Assembly (NCBI GenBank): GCA_002281555.1
Contig: NCGJ01000015.1
Span: forward strand, 1-64,000
Length of the DNA: 64,000 nt
DNA from: Hydrogenophilales bacterium 28-61-23
Lineage (GTDB): Bacteria; Pseudomonadota; Gammaproteobacteria; Burkholderiales; Thiobacillaceae
Direction: 5' to 3'
Position 1 is the first letter of the stretch. Each line of letters opens with the position of its first letter. The notes beneath the pieces were generated by a model. That model searched no databases, was not told the DNA's origin, and worked only from the letters and a program-made list of their open reading frames with translations. Position numbers and translations under genes: made by a program. This document shows, piece by piece, positions 1 through 13,952 of this stretch.

Positions 1-101
1 TGGCGTTCAAGGTCAAGGGCGCCAAGGCCGGCGACAAGGTTGCCGTCAACTGGGCGGACAACACCGGCGACAAGAACGCCGCCGAAGCCACCATCGGCTA
101 A
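1..101 (+). CDS. soxZ: SoxZ, C-terminal end (partial)
   Basis: Only the last 32 codons are present; the window begins inside the gene and the TAA is at 99-101. The tail reads AFKVKGAKAGDKVAVNWADN and continues through a charged stretch to ATIG, which matches the C-terminal beta strand of SoxZ. SoxZ pairs with SoxY to form the periplasmic carrier on which thiosulfate-derived sulfur is covalently held during Sox oxidation. Its position 77 bases upstream of soxA fits the usual soxYZAB order. The identification relies on the short tail together with context. Confidence 0.85.
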   Translation, partial: AFKVKGAKAGDKVAVNWADNTGDKNAAEATIG

Positions 102-178
102 GTAGTTAGACGAAGAAAGGGCCGGGGATTCGGGTTGTTTTGCCCGCCGGCCCGCTTGCATCACTTTTGGAGGACGGC

Positions 179-1009
179 ATGAAGAAAATTATTGTTGCGC
201 TGGCAAGTCTGGGCGTTCTGATGGGTGCGGTTGCCGCCAATGCCGGCCCAGAAGAAGATCGCCTGAAACTGGTTAAATTCTTTGGCGAAAAATATTCCGA
301 TGTCAAAGCGGGCGATTACATCTACGGTTCGCTGGCCTTCGATCCGGATTCCATGTCCCAGTACAAGAGCATCATGGAATTCCCGCCTTATTCCGGCGAT
401 ATCGACAAGGGCGAGAAGCTCTGGAAAACGGCGCTGAAGAGCGGCAAGACCTATGCCGATTGCCTGCCCAACGGCGGCAAGGACATCGCCGGAAATTACC
501 CGATGTTCGACGATGCCAAGGGTAAAGTCGTTACGCTGGAAGATGTCATCAACGCCTGCCGCGTTGCCAATGGCGATGAGGCTTATGCTTTTGGCGACCC
601 CAAGACGATGGGCTTGCTGACCGCCTACATGCGTACTCTGTCCGATGGCATGAAGATGAACATCAAGGTGGAAGGCGAAGGCGCCAGGAAAGCTTATGAA
701 GACGGCAAGAAAACCTTCTACAGTCGCGCCGGTCAATTCAATTTCTCCTGCGCCAACTGCCACGTCGACAACGCCGGCAACCGTCTGCGTTCCGAGCTCC
801 TGTCACCCGCCGTCGGCCATGCGACGCATTGGCCGGTATTCCGTGGCGGCGACACGTTGGTGACCCTGCAGAAGCGTTATGAAGGTTGCCACAAGAACGT
901 GCGTCAGGTACCCGACAAGGCCGGCAGCACGCGCTACAACAATCTGGAGTATTTCCACTCCTACATCTCCAACGGCCTGCCCCTGCAAGCTTCGGTTTTC
1001 CGCAAGTAA
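179..1009 (+). CDS. soxA: SoxA, monoheme diheme-lineage cytochrome c of the SoxAX complex
   Basis: 276 residues, periplasmic. With SoxX it oxidatively couples thiosulfate to the SoxY cysteine. I place the start at ATG 179, preceded by GGAGG at 169-173; a longer frame opens at 140 but would spoil the signal peptide MKKIIVALASLGVLMGAVAANA. One heme site, CANCH, lies at residues 191-195. C237 in RYEGCHKNVR is at the position of the conserved cysteine-persulfide heme ligand. C95 and C127 have no CxxCH around them and sit where diheme SoxA carries its first heme, so a structural disulfide is likely, as in monoheme SoxA proteins. The gene lies between soxZ and soxB. Confidence 0.95.
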   Translation: MKKIIVALASLGVLMGAVAANAGPEEDRLKLVKFFGEKYSDVKAGDYIYGSLAFDPDSMSQYKSIMEFPPYSGDIDKGEKLWKTALKSGKTYADCLPNGGKDIAGNYPMFDDAKGKVVTLEDVINACRVANGDEAYAFGDPKTMGLLTAYMRTLSDGMKMNIKVEGEGARKAYEDGKKTFYSRAGQFNFSCANCHVDNAGNRLRSELLSPAVGHATHWPVFRGGDTLVTLQKRYEGCHKNVRQVPDKAGSTRYNNLEYFHSYISNGLPLQASVFRK

Positions 1010-1025
1010 GCAAGGTTGGATCGTT

Positions 1026-1070
1026 ATGGAAATCCGGGCCATGGGCTATGACCATGGCCCGGATTTCCAT
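1026..1070 (+). other. Perfect 19-bp inverted repeat between soxA and soxB
   Basis: Positions 1026-1044 and 1052-1070 are exact reverse complements with a 7-base loop, centred on a CCATGG core. No T-run follows, so it is not a standard intrinsic terminator. It sits 17 bases after the soxA stop and about 105 bases before soxB. It may be an mRNA-stabilising or processing hairpin inside the sox operon, or a partial terminator. Confidence 0.8.
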
Positions 1071-1175
1071 TTAAGCCAACCGGTTTTGACTGGCCGAACT
1101 GGCTCATCACTACCATTTACCCAGCGCGTGGCTGTCGCAAAAATGTGCGCCGCCCGTCTACCCGGAGACTAGTCC

Positions 1176-2897
1176 ATGTCCATGCAACGTCGTGAATTCC
1201 TGCAAATCCTCGCCGCCGCCGCCGCCGGTGGTTTTGCCCTGGATAGCCGCCAGGTGCTGGCCGGCAACGCGCCGAGCAACTACTACGACATCCCCACGTA
1301 CGGCAACGTGTCGTTGATGCACATGACCGATTGCCATGCCCAGCTGAAGCCCATCTATTTCCGCGAACCCAACGTCAATCTGGGCGTCGGCGCTTCCGTC
1401 GGCAAGGTGCCGCACCTGGTCGGCGAACATCTGCTCAAGGCCTACAACATCAAGCCCGGCAGCATCGACGCGCACGCTTTCACCTATATCAACTTTTCCG
1501 CGGCCGCCAAAACCTACGGCAAGGTCGGCGGCTTCGCCCACCTGAAGACCCTGGTCGACAAGGTGCGCGGCTCGCGTCCCGGTTCCCTGCTGCTGGACGG
1601 CGGCGACACCTGGCAAGGTTCCGCCACCGCGCTGTGGACCAATGCCCAGGATATGGTCGATGCCTGTATCGCCCTGGGTGTCGACGTGATGACGCCGCAC
1701 TGGGAAATGACCTACGGCGCGGCGCGCGTGCAGGAAATCGTCAACGGCGATTTCAAGAAGGCCGGTGTCGATTTCGTCGCCCAGAACGTGGTTACCAACG
1801 ACTTCGGCGACCAGGTGTTCAAGCCCTACGTCATCAAGAACATCAACGGTGTCCAGGTCGCCATCATCGGCCAGGCCTTCCCCTACACCCCGATCGCCAA
1901 CCCGCGCTGGATGGTGCCCGACTGGTCGTTCGGCATCCGTGACGACAGCATGCAGAAGTTCGTCGACGAGGCTAGGGCTAAGGGCGCTCAGGTCGTCGTC
2001 GTGCTGTCGCACAACGGCATGGACGTCGACCTCAAGCTGGCCAGTAAGGTTACCGGCATCGATGCCATCTTCGGCGGCCATACCCACGATGGCGTGCCGC
2101 AGCCGATCCCGGTCAAGAACGCCAAGGGCGTCACCCTGGTCACCAACGCCGGCTCCAACGGCAAGTTCCTCGGCGTGATGGACTTCGACGTCAAAGATGG
2201 CAAGGTCAAGGGCTTCAAATACCGCTTGGTGCCGGTGTTCTCCAACCTGCTCGCCGCCGACGCCAAGATGGATGCGCTGATCACCAAGATCCGTGCCCCG
2301 TTCGAAGCCAAGCTGAACGAGAAGCTGGCGGTCACCGAGGACCTGCTCTATCGCCGCGGCAACTTCAACGGTACCTACGACCAGATGATCTGCGACGCGC
2401 TGATGAAGGTGAAGGGCGCCGACGCCGCTTTCTCGCCAGGCTTCCGCTGGGGCACCAGCCTGCTGCCGGGCGACGTGATTACCATGGAACAACTGATGGA
2501 CCAGGTCGCCATCACCTACCCGCAGACCTCGCTGACCAACATGACCGGCGAAACCATCAAGACCATCATGGAAGACGTCTGCGACAACCTGTTCAACGAC
2601 GATCCTTACTACCAGCAGGGTGGCGACATGGTGCGCGTCGGCGGCATCCAGTACTCGGTGACGCCGAACGCCGGCATCGGCGAGCGCATCGGCGACATGA
2701 CCCTGAAGGGCAAGCCGGTCGATGCCAAGAAGACCTACAAGGTCGCCGGTTGGGCGCCGGTGGGCGAGGGCGCTCAGGGCGCGCCGATCTGGGAAGTGGT
2801 GGCCGAATACTTGCGCGATGTGAAAGTGGTCAAACAGGTCAAGCTGAACCAGCCGAAGGTCATCGGCATGGGTAAAAACCCGGGCATGATTGTCTGA
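1176..2897 (+). CDS. soxB: SoxB, thiosulfohydrolase (dimanganese)
   Basis: 573 residues, the usual SoxB size. It hydrolyses the sulfate group from SoxY-bound cysteine S-thiosulfonate in the periplasm. The N-terminus MSMQRREFLQILAAAAAGG carries a twin-arginine motif and hydrophobic stretch, so export by Tat is expected. Metallophosphoesterase motifs are clear: MTDCHAQ (D52, H54), GGDTWQGSA, SHNGMDVD and GGHTHDG, followed by a 5'-nucleotidase-type C-terminal domain. A GGAG ribosome-binding site lies at about 1164-1167. It is the last sox gene here and is followed by an intrinsic terminator. Confidence 0.97.
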   Translation: MSMQRREFLQILAAAAAGGFALDSRQVLAGNAPSNYYDIPTYGNVSLMHMTDCHAQLKPIYFREPNVNLGVGASVGKVPHLVGEHLLKAYNIKPGSIDAHAFTYINFSAAAKTYGKVGGFAHLKTLVDKVRGSRPGSLLLDGGDTWQGSATALWTNAQDMVDACIALGVDVMTPHWEMTYGAARVQEIVNGDFKKAGVDFVAQNVVTNDFGDQVFKPYVIKNINGVQVAIIGQAFPYTPIANPRWMVPDWSFGIRDDSMQKFVDEARAKGAQVVVVLSHNGMDVDLKLASKVTGIDAIFGGHTHDGVPQPIPVKNAKGVTLVTNAGSNGKFLGVMDFDVKDGKVKGFKYRLVPVFSNLLAADAKMDALITKIRAPFEAKLNEKLAVTEDLLYRRGNFNGTYDQMICDALMKVKGADAAFSPGFRWGTSLLPGDVITMEQLMDQVAITYPQTSLTNMTGETIKTIMEDVCDNLFNDDPYYQQGGDMVRVGGIQYSVTPNAGIGERIGDMTLKGKPVDAKKTYKVAGWAPVGEGAQGAPIWEVVAEYLRDVKVVKQVKLNQPKVIGMGKNPGMIV

Positions 2898-2917
2898 TTC
2901 GGGTTGCTTGAGGTTCT

Positions 2918-2946
2918 GAAAAGGGGGGGCGGAAGCTCCCCTTTTT
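2918..2946 (+). terminator. Intrinsic terminator after soxB
   Basis: A GAAAAGGGG arm pairs with CCCCTTTTT across a short GC-rich loop, about 20 bases after the soxB stop, ending in a T-run. It closes the sox operon. The exonuclease gene converges from the other side, and the AAAAGGGG/CCCCTTTT symmetry could also serve it. Confidence 0.75.
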
Positions 2947-3058
2947 CATGGGCAGGCCAAGGCATCTGGTTGGACTTGTACTGCAAGGCTGGAAAAGTAA
3001 AGTCTTCCGCCGAATGAACATCGGCGACTCATCTCCGCCCTCACTCATTGAGGCGGTC

Positions 3059-4459
3059 TTACAAGCGCCGCACCGCCACCCTGCCTTTGCCCAGGTGCGC
3101 CTTGAGCAGTTTGTAGGTGTCCATGTCGAAGCGTGCCTGCCCGGTCTGTTCCAGCAACGCATGCACCTCGGCTTCGCTTTTTGCCGTGCCCAGGTAGCGC
3201 CAGCCGTCGACCACGTGGACTTCTTCCACGTCCATGAACTCGTCGTGTTCGACCAGGCCGATGGGGCCGGGGTAGGGCCAGGCTTTCAGCTTGAGTTTCG
3301 CCAGGGCGGCCATCAGGCGGGCGCTGTGCAGGCCGATGGGCTCCTTGCCGACGCAGGCGCCCCGGCATTTGCCGACCTGATGCGCGAAACAGGGGCGACC
3401 GGGGTGAGTGGATTTTTCAAGGCCGAGCACGACCGGGCAGAGAGCGTAGGCGTCGGCGATCTTGCGCAGGCTGTTGCTGGCTTCGCGCGGGTTGGCGAAC
3501 GGGCCGAACAGGTCGTCCGAGCGGCCGAAATCCGCTTCCATATCGCTCACCAGGCGGGGCCGGAAGTCGCCCGCGGCGACTTCGCGCAGTTGCCAGGCGC
3601 ATAGCTCGGCGGCGCGGCGCGGACGGCGGTTGTGCAGTGGCTGGCCGGTCTTCACCAGATTCGATTCCAGCAACAGCGCGCCGAGTTCGCCGACCGTTTC
3701 CCGCCAGTCGATGCGGCGCACTTGCTGGGCGAGCTGCATATCCTTGGATTCCCGCGTGTCGGCGGCGAAGTGGGCGAGCACACGCTTGCGCAGGTTGAGG
3801 CTCTTGCCGACATACAACAGCACCTCGCTCTCACCGTGGAACAGGTAGACACCGGGGGTTTCGGGCAGATCGTCGAGCAACGCGGCATCCAGATGCGGCG
3901 GCAGGCTCGGACGTTGGAGCTGATGGCGGACAGCCTCGATCACGGTATCCGCGTCCCGCTCCCGACCTAGCAGACGCCAGAATTGCCAGATCAGGTCGGC
4001 GTCGGTCAACGCGCGGTGGCGGTCGCTGCCGATCTCCAGGTTATGGCGGACGATCAGGCTGTCCAGATTGTGTTTGTGGTGTTCCGGATAGAGCTTGCGC
4101 GACAGGCGCACGGTGCACAGCACGTCGGCGCGGAAACGCTGGCCCAGGCGCTGGAATTCATTGCGCACAAAGCCATAGTCGAAGCGGGCGTTGTGGGCGA
4201 TGAACAACCGCCCGTGCAGGCGTTCGGCCAGTTCCCCAGCGACCTGGGCGAAGGTGGGCGCGTCGGCCACCATGGCGTCGTCGATGCCGGTGAGTTGCTG
4301 GATGAACTGGGGAATCGGCTGTTCCGGGTTGACCAGGGTGCTCCAGGTGCTGACCCGGTCGCCATCTACCTCGACGATGCCGATTTCGGTGATGCGGTCG
4401 CGCACCGGGTTGGCGCCGGTGGTTTCCAGGTCGATGAAGGCAAGCCGCTGCGGAAGCAT
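3059..4459 (-). CDS. DnaQ-like 3'-5' exonuclease fused to a GIY-YIG (UvrC/Cho-type) nuclease domain
   Basis: 466 residues. Residues about 1-170 form a DEDDh exonuclease domain (FIDLETTG at the start, then HNARFDYGFV and HRALTDADL), like the DNA polymerase III epsilon subunit. From about residue 200 a GIY-YIG domain follows (TPGVYLFHGESEVLLYVGKS, LNLRKRVLAHF), as in UvrC and Cho. The remaining C-terminus contains a UvrC-like cysteine region (CFAHQVGKCRGACVGKE). The fusion is a known bacterial family often annotated as an exonuclease or DNA polymerase III epsilon-like protein. A nucleotide-excision-repair role is inferred from the Cho-like half. It stands alone, convergent with soxB. Confidence 0.88.
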   Translation of the reverse strand: MLPQRLAFIDLETTGANPVRDRITEIGIVEVDGDRVSTWSTLVNPEQPIPQFIQQLTGIDDAMVADAPTFAQVAGELAERLHGRLFIAHNARFDYGFVRNEFQRLGQRFRADVLCTVRLSRKLYPEHHKHNLDSLIVRHNLEIGSDRHRALTDADLIWQFWRLLGRERDADTVIEAVRHQLQRPSLPPHLDAALLDDLPETPGVYLFHGESEVLLYVGKSLNLRKRVLAHFAADTRESKDMQLAQQVRRIDWRETVGELGALLLESNLVKTGQPLHNRRPRRAAELCAWQLREVAAGDFRPRLVSDMEADFGRSDDLFGPFANPREASNSLRKIADAYALCPVVLGLEKSTHPGRPCFAHQVGKCRGACVGKEPIGLHSARLMAALAKLKLKAWPYPGPIGLVEHDEFMDVEEVHVVDGWRYLGTAKSEAEVHALLEQTGQARFDMDTYKLLKAHLGKGRVAVRRL

Positions 4460-4517
4460 GGCGGGATTATAGGGAGCCGCCGTACTCCTCCCGCAGCCTG
4501 TTTTACATGCCGGGTTT

Positions 4518-7941
<3,424 letters not shown>

Positions 7942-7964
7942 GCAGACACTGATTTATTCGGGTT

Positions 7965-8032
7965 CGTCGTTCCCGCGCAGGCGGGAACCGGTTGAATCGA
8001 TAACCTGGATCCCCGCCTGCGTGGGGATGACG
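7965..8032. repeat. Inverted-repeat element (dRS3-like)
   Basis: A left arm CGTCGTTCCCGCGCAGGCGG continuing to AACC (7965-7989) faces a right arm TGGATCCCCGCCTGCGTGGG continuing to ATGACG (8006-8032). It is the same family as the pair at 5124-5222 but with a shorter core. The two copies bracket the nif genes. Confidence 0.7.
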
Positions 8033-8056
8033 AATTATCCAGTGCCTGCCTAGCGC

Positions 8057-8091
8057 GCCAGGGTCAGCTCTGAATCAGAGCTGACCCTGGC
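8057..8091. repeat. 35-base near-perfect palindrome
   Basis: A 17-base arm starting GCCAGGGTCAGCTCTGA (8057-8073) is followed by one unpaired base and its exact reverse complement (8075-8091). No T-run follows. It could be a bidirectional transcription stop, a REP-like unit or a remnant of a transposon end. Function is not established. Confidence 0.7.
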
Positions 8092-8334
8092 CTGCCACCC
8101 CTACAGCCAGGCAATTTATAGCGTGGGTCGGCAACCCTTTGCCGACTGTCCCTCTCGCTGGGGGCGCCGTCTGATCCATCCTTTGGCAAATTCAGCACGA
8201 ATGGCAACTCATTGATTGCGTACCTGACGTGCTTGTCGAGCCATGCGAAGGAATAATTAAGTAAGAATATCCTTCAATGTTAATAAAGCTGTCATCTGAA
8301 AAAAATAGACTAGACGATGTCCATTTGCTGGATA

Positions 8335-8368
8335 CCCCTAGACGGGGTGTGGCCCTACTTAGGGGGGC
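8335..8368. promoter_or_regulatory. Paired GC-rich palindromes upstream of the PEP-CTERM gene
   Basis: ACCCC-TAGAC-GGGGT (8335-8349) is followed by CCCTA-CT-TAGGG and extra G residues (8354-8368), ending 35 bases before the ATG at 8404. The two share a CCC(C)TA/TAGGG(G) core. They look like tandem operator sites or a leader hairpin. The binding protein is unknown; a link to PEP-CTERM regulation is my inference. Confidence 0.45.
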
Positions 8369-8403
8369 GCATGCGCGCTGCCCATTTTGAAAAAGGAATT
8401 CCT

Positions 8404-9786
8404 ATGAAAGTTAAAGCTCTCTCCCTCGCGGTCGCCATGGTTCTGGCTGGCCAGGCTCAAGCAGCCGTCCCCCATACCGTCCCCACCCTGCCCGTTGGCA
8501 GCGCCGCTGAAATGACCAGTCCGTATGTGCTGGCGGCGGGTTACACCCAGAAGGTCATCGCCAATAGAAACAATCAGGTTGCGCTGGGCCAGGGCAATTC
8601 CGGCAACTGGGACATGATCGATACCAACCGCACCGGGCCTGACGCCAACCGCTATCTGTTCATGCCGTTCGAAACCGACACCGGCGGCGTGCAGCGCGTC
8701 GACCTGTGGGATGCCAACTACAACACCCGTACCGTCACCATCGTCGCGCCCGGCACCAACGGTTTTGTTGCGGGTGACGCCTCCCGTTGGACCCCCTGGG
8801 GCACCTACCTGACTGCCGAAGAGGCCTGGAGCGACCCGAACCAGCCCGCCAGCGGCTATGGCCGTCTGTTCGAAGTCACCAACCCGACCACCGCCGGCGC
8901 CAACGGCGCCAACTTCGTGCAGCGCAAGATCGGCCCGGCCGACATCCGCGTTTCCCACGAAGGTCTGGCGTTCGACAAGAACAACAACTTCTACTTCATC
9001 GACGAGCGCAACAACAGCCACCTGTTCAAGTTCACCTCTACCAACCCCAACGCCACCAACGGCGCTGATTTCTTCGCCTCCGGCAAGACCTCCGTGCTAC
9101 GCGTGGGTGATGGCATGACCAAAGAGGCCACCGGCGGTTACTCCTGGGTCGCCATGACCACCGCGACCGGCGCCCCCCTGGCCAACGCTATCGTCAAGAC
9201 CGATCCCAATGGCATGGTCATCCTGGATGGCCGCGCCACCCCTAACGTCGTCGATTACCTGGGCACCAACCTTGATCGTCCGGAAGATATCGAGATCGTG
9301 ACCCTGGCCGATGGTTCGGAGAAGCTGATCGTCGCCACTACGACCAACCACAATGTCTTCTCAGTGGGTCTGGCCGATGGCATGGTCACCAAGTATGTTA
9401 GTCGGGGCACCATCGACGAAGCGACCGGCCTGCCGGTCGGTTCCGTTTTCACCAACCCGGACAACATTGCGATCGGACCTGACGGCACCATCTATGTCAT
9501 CGAGGACCAGCCGGGCGGTGTCGAGAACCTCTGGCGTACCGTAGATGCAAACAATGACGGCGTGGCCGAATCCATGGGCATTGTTGCGACGCTGCAAGTC
9601 GAAGGCGCCGAATCCACCGGTATGTTTGTCCTGAACGGCAAGTATTACGTGAACGTTCAGCATCCCGACAGCGGCAACGATATGCTGGTTGAGATCAGCC
9701 CCGTTCCGGAACCCGAGACCTACGCCATGATGTTGGCCGGTCTGGGTCTGGTCGGCTTTATGGCTCGCCGCCGTGCCGCTCGCTGA
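8404..9786 (+). CDS. Secreted PhoX/DUF839-like beta-propeller with PEP-CTERM sorting signal
   Basis: 460 residues. A signal peptide (MKVKALSLAVAMVLAGQAQA) starts the protein; ATG 8404 is preceded by AAAGGAAT, so the longer open frame from 8317 is not used. The C-terminus VPEPETYAMMLAGLGLVGFM followed by ARRRAAR is a textbook PEP-CTERM tripartite signal (VPEP, transmembrane helix, basic tail), recognised by exosortase. The body has motifs such as WTPWGTYLTAEEAW, SHEGLAFDKNNNFYFIDE and DNIAIGPDGTIYVIED. These resemble the calcium-dependent PhoX/DUF839 propeller family, so phosphatase activity is possible but unproven. No exosortase gene is in the window. Confidence 0.85.
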   Translation: MKVKALSLAVAMVLAGQAQAAVPHTVPTLPVGSAAEMTSPYVLAAGYTQKVIANRNNQVALGQGNSGNWDMIDTNRTGPDANRYLFMPFETDTGGVQRVDLWDANYNTRTVTIVAPGTNGFVAGDASRWTPWGTYLTAEEAWSDPNQPASGYGRLFEVTNPTTAGANGANFVQRKIGPADIRVSHEGLAFDKNNNFYFIDERNNSHLFKFTSTNPNATNGADFFASGKTSVLRVGDGMTKEATGGYSWVAMTTATGAPLANAIVKTDPNGMVILDGRATPNVVDYLGTNLDRPEDIEIVTLADGSEKLIVATTTNHNVFSVGLADGMVTKYVSRGTIDEATGLPVGSVFTNPDNIAIGPDGTIYVIEDQPGGVENLWRTVDANNDGVAESMGIVATLQVEGAESTGMFVLNGKYYVNVQHPDSGNDMLVEISPVPEPETYAMMLAGLGLVGFMARRRAAR

Positions 9787-9831
9787 TCTTGATTGAAGTT
9801 TGATTCGGCGTTTTCAACGCCGAGCAACTTG

Positions 9832-9856
9832 AACGCGGCCTTCGGGCCGCGTTTTT
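9832..9856 (+). terminator. Intrinsic terminator after the PEP-CTERM gene
   Basis: AACGCGGCC, TTCG tetraloop, GGCCGCGTT, then further T residues. It is a strong stem 46 bases after the stop at 9786. A second hairpin (GGCGTTTTCAACGCC) lies just before it at about 9807-9821. Confidence 0.9.
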
Positions 9857-9901
9857 CGTTTGGGTTGGCTAAACAGGCCAGGCGCTTTTCGAGAAAGCGC
9901 G

Positions 9902-10780
9902 TCAAACCCCGTTCTGTTTGAACCAGTCCCGCATCCGCTTCCAGCCGTCATCGGCTTCCTCCTTGCGATAGCTCGGGCGGTAATCGGCGTTGAAGGCGTG
10001 CGGGGCGTTGTCGTAGACATGGATGCGCGAGGCTTGGCTGGTCGGATTGCCGGCGGCGAGTGCGGCTTGCATGGTTTCCACCGATTCCAATGGAATGCCT
10101 TGATCGAGGCCGCCATAAAGTCCCAATACCGGGGCTTTCAATGCGCCGGCCAGATCGAGCGGATGTTTCGGTGTCATCGCGCCGGTCGGGCCGGTGAGTT
10201 TGCCGTACCAGGCCACGCCGGCTTTGACGCCCGGGTTGTGCGCGGCATATAGCCATGTGATGCGTCCGCCCCAGCAAAAACCGGTGATGCCGAGTCGCGC
10301 GCTGTCGCCAGCATGGCTTTTTGCCCAGGCGACGCAGGCGTCGAGGTCGTTCATGACCTGGCTGTCCGGCACGTTGGCGACGATTTTGCCGATGATGTCG
10401 GGAATCGCGCTGTACTGGCGCGGGTCGCCCTGGCGCGCGTACAGCTCGGGCGCGATGGCCTGATAACCCAACTTGGCCAGTCGGCGGCAGAGGTCTTTGA
10501 TATGTTCATGCACGCCGAAGATTTCCTGCACCACCAGGATCACCGGGAATTTGCCACCTTGCGCCGGCTGAGCGCGATAGGCGGGCATGGCGCCATCGGC
10601 GGTTGGCACGCTGATTTCACCGGCCAGCAGGCCGTCGGCGGAAGTGGCGATGGCGGTTTGCGCGATGACCGGCTGCACGGCCAGGGCGAAGCCGGCGCCC
10701 AGCGCGGTGACCAGAAAACCGCGTCGATCGAGGGGTAGGGCGGGGGGAACCAGACTGTCGAATTCACTGTTATCGGTCAT
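9902..10780 (-). CDS. Dienelactone hydrolase family protein with Tat-like leader
   Basis: 292 residues from ATG 10778-10780, which has AAGGAG upstream on the minus strand. The frame extends to 10825 but has no better start. The N-terminus [20 protein letters not shown] has a twin-arginine motif and hydrophobic core, so periplasmic export is likely. The alpha/beta-hydrolase nucleophile is the cysteine in ITGFCWGG, as in dienelactone hydrolases, and a histidine in APHAFNAD fits the triad. The true substrate is unknown; many family members are esterases of broad specificity. It lies 41 bases downstream of the moxR-like gene and probably shares its transcript. Confidence 0.88.
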   Translation of the reverse strand: MTDNSEFDSLVPPALPLDRRGFLVTALGAGFALAVQPVIAQTAIATSADGLLAGEISVPTADGAMPAYRAQPAQGGKFPVILVVQEIFGVHEHIKDLCRRLAKLGYQAIAPELYARQGDPRQYSAIPDIIGKIVANVPDSQVMNDLDACVAWAKSHAGDSARLGITGFCWGGRITWLYAAHNPGVKAGVAWYGKLTGPTGAMTPKHPLDLAGALKAPVLGLYGGLDQGIPLESVETMQAALAAGNPTSQASRIHVYDNAPHAFNADYRPSYRKEEADDGWKRMRDWFKQNGV

Positions 10781-10821
10781 GCGAGATCTCCTTTGATGTG
10801 GCTGTCTTGTGGCGTTGAAAT

Positions 10822-11736
10822 TCAAGGGATGGCGACTTCCAGCAATATTCTCGCCGCCCAGTCGTCGTCCGGATTAACCAGGCCGACGGCCGGGTAGAGC
10901 CGATGCGGGGTCAGGCCCGGCAGCACGGCCTGGACATCTTCCGGCTGGACGAAATCGCGTCCATCCAGATAAGCCCAGGCTTGCGCGACGCGCAGCAGGC
11001 CCAGCCCGGCGCGTGGCGACAGGCCGGCGATGAAGCGCGCCTCCAGCCTGCTGGCGGCGATCAGGGCTTGCAGGTAATCCAGCAGCGCATCGGAAACGTG
11101 GACTTGCTGAACATGATGTTGCTGGGTAATGAACTCGGCCGGGGTGATTGCGGGGCGCAGATTGGCCAACAGATCGCGTCGGTCGTCGCCGCGCAGCAGC
11201 GCGCGTTCGGCGGCGTGGTCGGGGAAGCCCAGCCGGATGCGCAATAGGAAGCGATCCAGTTGCGATTCCGGCAACGGCGACGCGCCGATCTGGTCGCTCG
11301 GGTTCTGGGTGGCGATGACGAAAAAAGGCGAGGGCAGGGCGCGGGTTTCGCCTTCGATGCTGACCTGGCCTTCCTCCATTGCTTCCAGCAATGCGCTTTG
11401 CGCCTTCGGGCTGGCGCGGTTGATTTCGTCGGCCAGGATGACCTGGGCGAAGATCGGGCCGGGATGAAAGCTGAACTTGCCGCTGTCCCGGTCATAAATC
11501 GCCGCGCCCAGAATGTCGGCCGGGAGCAGATCGCTGGTGAACTGGATGCGGTGGAAATCGAGGCCCAGCGTGCGCGCTAGGGCATGCGCCAGCGTGGTTT
11601 TGCCGACCCCGGGGACGTCTTCGATCAGCAGATGTCCGCGCGCAAGCAGGCAGGCAAGGCAAAGACGAACTTGCGTTTCCTTGCCGAGGACGATCCGGTT
11701 GATCTGGTTTATGACGGGTTGGAGTGCGGCGTGCAT
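10822..11736 (-). CDS. MoxR-family AAA+ ATPase
   Basis: 304 residues. Walker A is [13 protein letters not shown], Walker [13 protein letters not shown], and sensor 1 ATQNP, with the MoxR signature [13 protein letters not shown]. MoxR ATPases act as chaperones that help mature metal-containing or complex proteins, usually with a DUF58 or von Willebrand A partner. No such partner is adjacent here; the only co-directional neighbour is the dienelactone hydrolase. The target is therefore unclear. Confidence 0.93.
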   Translation of the reverse strand: MHAALQPVINQINRIVLGKETQVRLCLACLLARGHLLIEDVPGVGKTTLAHALARTLGLDFHRIQFTSDLLPADILGAAIYDRDSGKFSFHPGPIFAQVILADEINRASPKAQSALLEAMEEGQVSIEGETRALPSPFFVIATQNPSDQIGASPLPESQLDRFLLRIRLGFPDHAAERALLRGDDRRDLLANLRPAITPAEFITQQHHVQQVHVSDALLDYLQALIAASRLEARFIAGLSPRAGLGLLRVAQAWAYLDGRDFVQPEDVQAVLPGLTPHRLYPAVGLVNPDDDWAARILLEVAIP

Positions 11737-11916
11737 CGATGTTCTGCGCTGAATGGGAAGGCGGCCGATTGTGTCTCCGGATTTTGTTTGCTGTCACCTT
11801 TGCCTGGTTTTTTACGCACTGAACAGGTCGCCGGAAGTCGGCAAGGATTCCGTCCGCTTCAGGTAAAATCCGCGCCCATTCTTCGTCCAGACGCCTCGGC
11901 GTGTCCCAGGTTTTTC

Positions 11917-13716
<1,800 letters not shown>

Positions 13717-13725
13717 GGGCAAACC

Positions 13726-13950
13726 ATGTTGCGCACGCTAGAAGCGGTTATAGACGAACAAGGCCACATCAAATTGCTGGAATCCGCCCCGCTGATCAGC
13801 GGCCAGCGCGCGCTCGTCACTTTGCTGGAAGAGGAACCCGGCGAGGCGGAATGGTTGGCGGATGCGAGTCGAAGCCCGGCTTATGCTTTCCTGAACGATC
13901 CCGCTGAGGACATTTACAGTCTGACCGATGGGAAGAAATATGGCAGTTAG
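13726..13950 (+). CDS. Probable type II antitoxin (partner of the MazF-like toxin)
   Basis: 74 residues. The N-terminus MLRTLEAVIDEQGHIKLLES looks like the short beta-strand DNA-binding region of AbrB/MazE-like or DUF2281-type antitoxins; the acidic C-terminus (EEEPGEAEWLADASR, DPAEDIYSL) would wrap the toxin. It ends 2 bases before the toxin ATG, as in typical toxin-antitoxin pairs. The family assignment is tentative and rests mainly on size and context. Confidence 0.7.
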   Translation: MLRTLEAVIDEQGHIKLLESAPLISGQRALVTLLEEEPGEAEWLADASRSPAYAFLNDPAEDIYSLTDGKKYGS

Positions 13951-13952
13951 CT

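Larger units (their letters stand above)
7942..8334. other. Non-coding stretch between nifS and the PEP-CTERM gene
   Basis: I see no convincing gene here. It holds a dispersed inverted-repeat element (7965-8032), a near-perfect palindrome (8057-8091) and then about 240 bases of sequence that becomes more AT-rich towards 8300. That end probably contains promoter elements for the gene at 8404. Confidence 0.6.
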
